Assembly: GCF_002257565.1 (NCBI RefSeq)
Contig: NZ_CP022736.1
Span: 4,402,001 to 4,466,000, forward strand
From: Herbaspirillum sp. meg3
GTDB lineage: Bacteria; Pseudomonadota; Gammaproteobacteria; Burkholderiales; Burkholderiaceae_D
DNA: 64,000 nucleotides
Reading direction: 5' to 3'
In this document: piece by piece, positions 62,528 through 64,000 of the stretch
Layout: each line of letters starts with the position of its first letter
How positions within the stretch are numbered: position 1 is the stretch's first letter
Position numbers and translations under genes: made by a program
The notes under the pieces: generated by a model
What the model saw: the letters and a program-made list of their open reading frames with translations, nothing else
Database searches by the model: none
Told to the model about the DNA's origin: nothing

Positions 62528-63961
62528 TCAGTACTCGCCGACCTTGAGGATTTTCAAGGCGTTGGTGCCGCCGACTTGTCCAATCGGCTCACCCCAGGTC
62601 ACGACGATCAAATCCCCCTTTTGCACGACGCCTTGCTCCAGCAGCAAGTCCTGCACGGCCTTCAACACCACTTCGGTGTCGGTGGACTGCGCCAGTTCAA
62701 ACGTGCGCACATTGCGGAACAGCGCGGCCTTCTGGCGCGTCGCGACATTGGGGGTGATGGCAAAAATCGGTACATCGATATTGTGTCGGCTCATCCACAG
62801 CGCAGTGGAACCGGACTCGGTCAGCGCCGCAATCGCCTTCACACGCAGGTGATGTGCGGTGAACAGTGCTCCATACGCAATCGACTGGTCGACGCGAGTG
62901 AATTGCAAGTTCAGGAAGTCGGCGTCAAGCTTGCAGTCTTCGGATTTTTCGGCAGCCAGGCAGATGGCCGACATGGCTTCGACGGTTTCCACCGGATACT
63001 TGCCGGAAGCGGTCTCGGCCGAGGTCATCACGGCATCGGTGCCGTCCAGCACTGCGTTGGCGACGTCGGAAACTTCCGCACGCGTCGGCACGGCATTGAC
63101 GATCATTGATTCCATCATCTGCGTGGCAGTGATGGTCAGCTTGTTCGACGCGCGCGCCATCTTGATCATGCGCTTTTGCAAACCCGGCACGGCGGCATTG
63201 CCGACTTCCACGGCCAAATCACCACGCGCGACCATGATGCCGTCGGAAGCGTCGAGGATTTCTTGCAGCAGCGGGATCGCTTCGGCGCGTTCGATCTTGG
63301 CGATCATCAATGGCTTGTGGCCGTACGGCTCAGCGGCAACGTTGCCGAGCTGACGCGCCATTTCCATATCAGTGGCGTTCTTCGGAAACGACACCGCAAC
63401 ATAGTCGGCCTGAAAGCTCATTGCCGTCTTGATGTCATCCATATCCTTCGCAGTCAGCGCAGGCGCTGACAAACCGCCGCCTTGACGGTTGATGCCCTTG
63501 TTGTTGGACAGTTCGCCGCCGATCCTGACGACGGTATGAATTTCGTTGCCCAGCACGCGTTCAACCACCAGCACGATCAGACCATCATTGAGCAACAGCA
63601 CGTCGTCACCCTTGAGATCACGCGGCAATGCCTTGTAGTCAAGGCCGACACGTTCCTGATTGCCCATGGTGCAATCGGCGTCGAGGATGAATTTATCGCC
63701 GTTGTTGAGATTGATCTTGCCGTTTTCAAACTTGCCGACGCGGATCTTCGGACCTTGCAAATCCGCCATGATCGCGACTTTGACGCCACAGGCGTCGGCC
63801 ACTTCACGCACCAGCGTGGCGCGGTCGATATGGTCCTGGGCCTTGCCGTGAGAGAAGTTCAAGCGCACCACATTCACGCCCGCCTTGATCATGCGCGTCA
63901 GTGTTTCTCTGTCGCTGGAAGCGGGGCCGATGGTGGCGACGATCTTGGTTGCTCTTTGCAT
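62528..63961 (-). CDS. pyk: Pyruvate kinase
   Basis: 477 residues, full length. MQRATKIVATIGPASSDRETLTRMI, VRLNFSHGKAQDH, MADLQGPKIRVG, MVARGDLAVEVG and TATQMMESMI cover the substrate, K+/Mg2+ and nucleotide sites. Known reaction: PEP + ADP to pyruvate + ATP. Heads the pyk-fba-purC-purE-purK-sua5 series on the minus strand. Confidence 0.97.
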   Translation of the reverse strand: MQRATKIVATIGPASSDRETLTRMIKAGVNVVRLNFSHGKAQDHIDRATLVREVADACGVKVAIMADLQGPKIRVGKFENGKINLNNGDKFILDADCTMGNQERVGLDYKALPRDLKGDDVLLLNDGLIVLVVERVLGNEIHTVVRIGGELSNNKGINRQGGGLSAPALTAKDMDDIKTAMSFQADYVAVSFPKNATDMEMARQLGNVAAEPYGHKPLMIAKIERAEAIPLLQEILDASDGIMVARGDLAVEVGNAAVPGLQKRMIKMARASNKLTITATQMMESMIVNAVPTRAEVSDVANAVLDGTDAVMTSAETASGKYPVETVEAMSAICLAAEKSEDCKLDADFLNLQFTRVDQSIAYGALFTAHHLRVKAIAALTESGSTALWMSRHNIDVPIFAITPNVATRQKAALFRNVRTFELAQSTDTEVVLKAVQDLLLEQGVVQKGDLIVVTWGEPIGQVGGTNALKILKVGEY

Positions 63962-64000
63962 GAAAATCTTTCTCTGACCTGGTTGAAAAGCTCTTGTCTC

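Overview
The window is chromosomal DNA of a Gram-negative betaproteobacterium of the order Burkholderiales, most likely an Oxalobacteraceae member (Herminiimonas, Collimonas or Herbaspirillum-like). That placement is inference. It rests on the split pntA, the endonuclease-type MutL, the lptD-surA-pdxA-rsmA and pyk-fba-purC-purE-purK-tsaC gene orders, the HemP/Bfd/TonB cluster and the overall protein look. Almost all of the window is densely packed core genome. No prophage, insertion sequence, CRISPR array or rRNA is seen.

Layout: 1-4.2 kb holds a c-di-GMP enzyme (GAF-GGDEF-EAL, cut by the window edge) and a chemoreceptor. 4.3-7.4 kb holds mutL, miaA and a tRNA-Met with its own promoter and terminator. 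7.5-9.5 kb holds a CBS-domain protein and a divergent isochorismatase/LysR pair. 9.8-17.8 kb is the conserved miaB-ybeZ-ybeY-corC-lnt order, interrupted between ybeY and corC by an accessory block. That block holds a 57-residue zinc-finger anti-sigma-like gene, transcribed away from a membrane cytochrome b, a YedY/MsrP-like molybdoenzyme and a methionine-rich MXKDX pentapeptide protein. 18-23.5 kb holds glyQS, gmhB, plsC and a metallopeptidase. 23.6-29.1 kb holds gloA, a PTS-EIIC/EAL fusion, a second chemoreceptor, a gene-poor stretch and an XRE regulator with paired operators. 29.2-34.8 kb (minus) is lptD-surA-pdxA-rsmA. 34.9-40 kb holds amgK-murU (peptidoglycan sugar recycling), pepP, ubiH-like and upp. 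40-43 kb (minus) is the transhydrogenase pntAA-pntAB-pntB. 43.1-48.6 kb holds nudJ-mnmA and an iron/haem block (hemP, a hypothetical, bfd, tonB-exbB-exbD, bfr) with two Fur-box-like sites. 48.6-57.2 kb holds GST, purB, cytochrome b561 with two YceI proteins, pdxH, cfa, msrA, a flavin reductase and OmpW. 57.5-64 kb (minus) is pyk-fba-purC-purE-purK-tsaC/sua5.

The most interesting locus is 12.9-15.1 kb. Two divergent promoters there share the same ECF-sigma-like elements (TGTAAG, 16-17 nt, CGACYAA). One drives the anti-sigma-like gene. The other drives a predicted electron chain (cytochrome b, Moco reductase) ending in a periplasmic protein with a methionine every five residues. This resembles the MrpX/YedY hypochlorite-scavenging system known from Azospira, but no sigma-factor gene is present beside the anti-sigma-like gene. 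Other points of note are an in-frame 12-bp repeat tract in purE, twin operators in front of the XRE gene, an LptD with only two cysteines, and a sugar-permease-like EAL protein.
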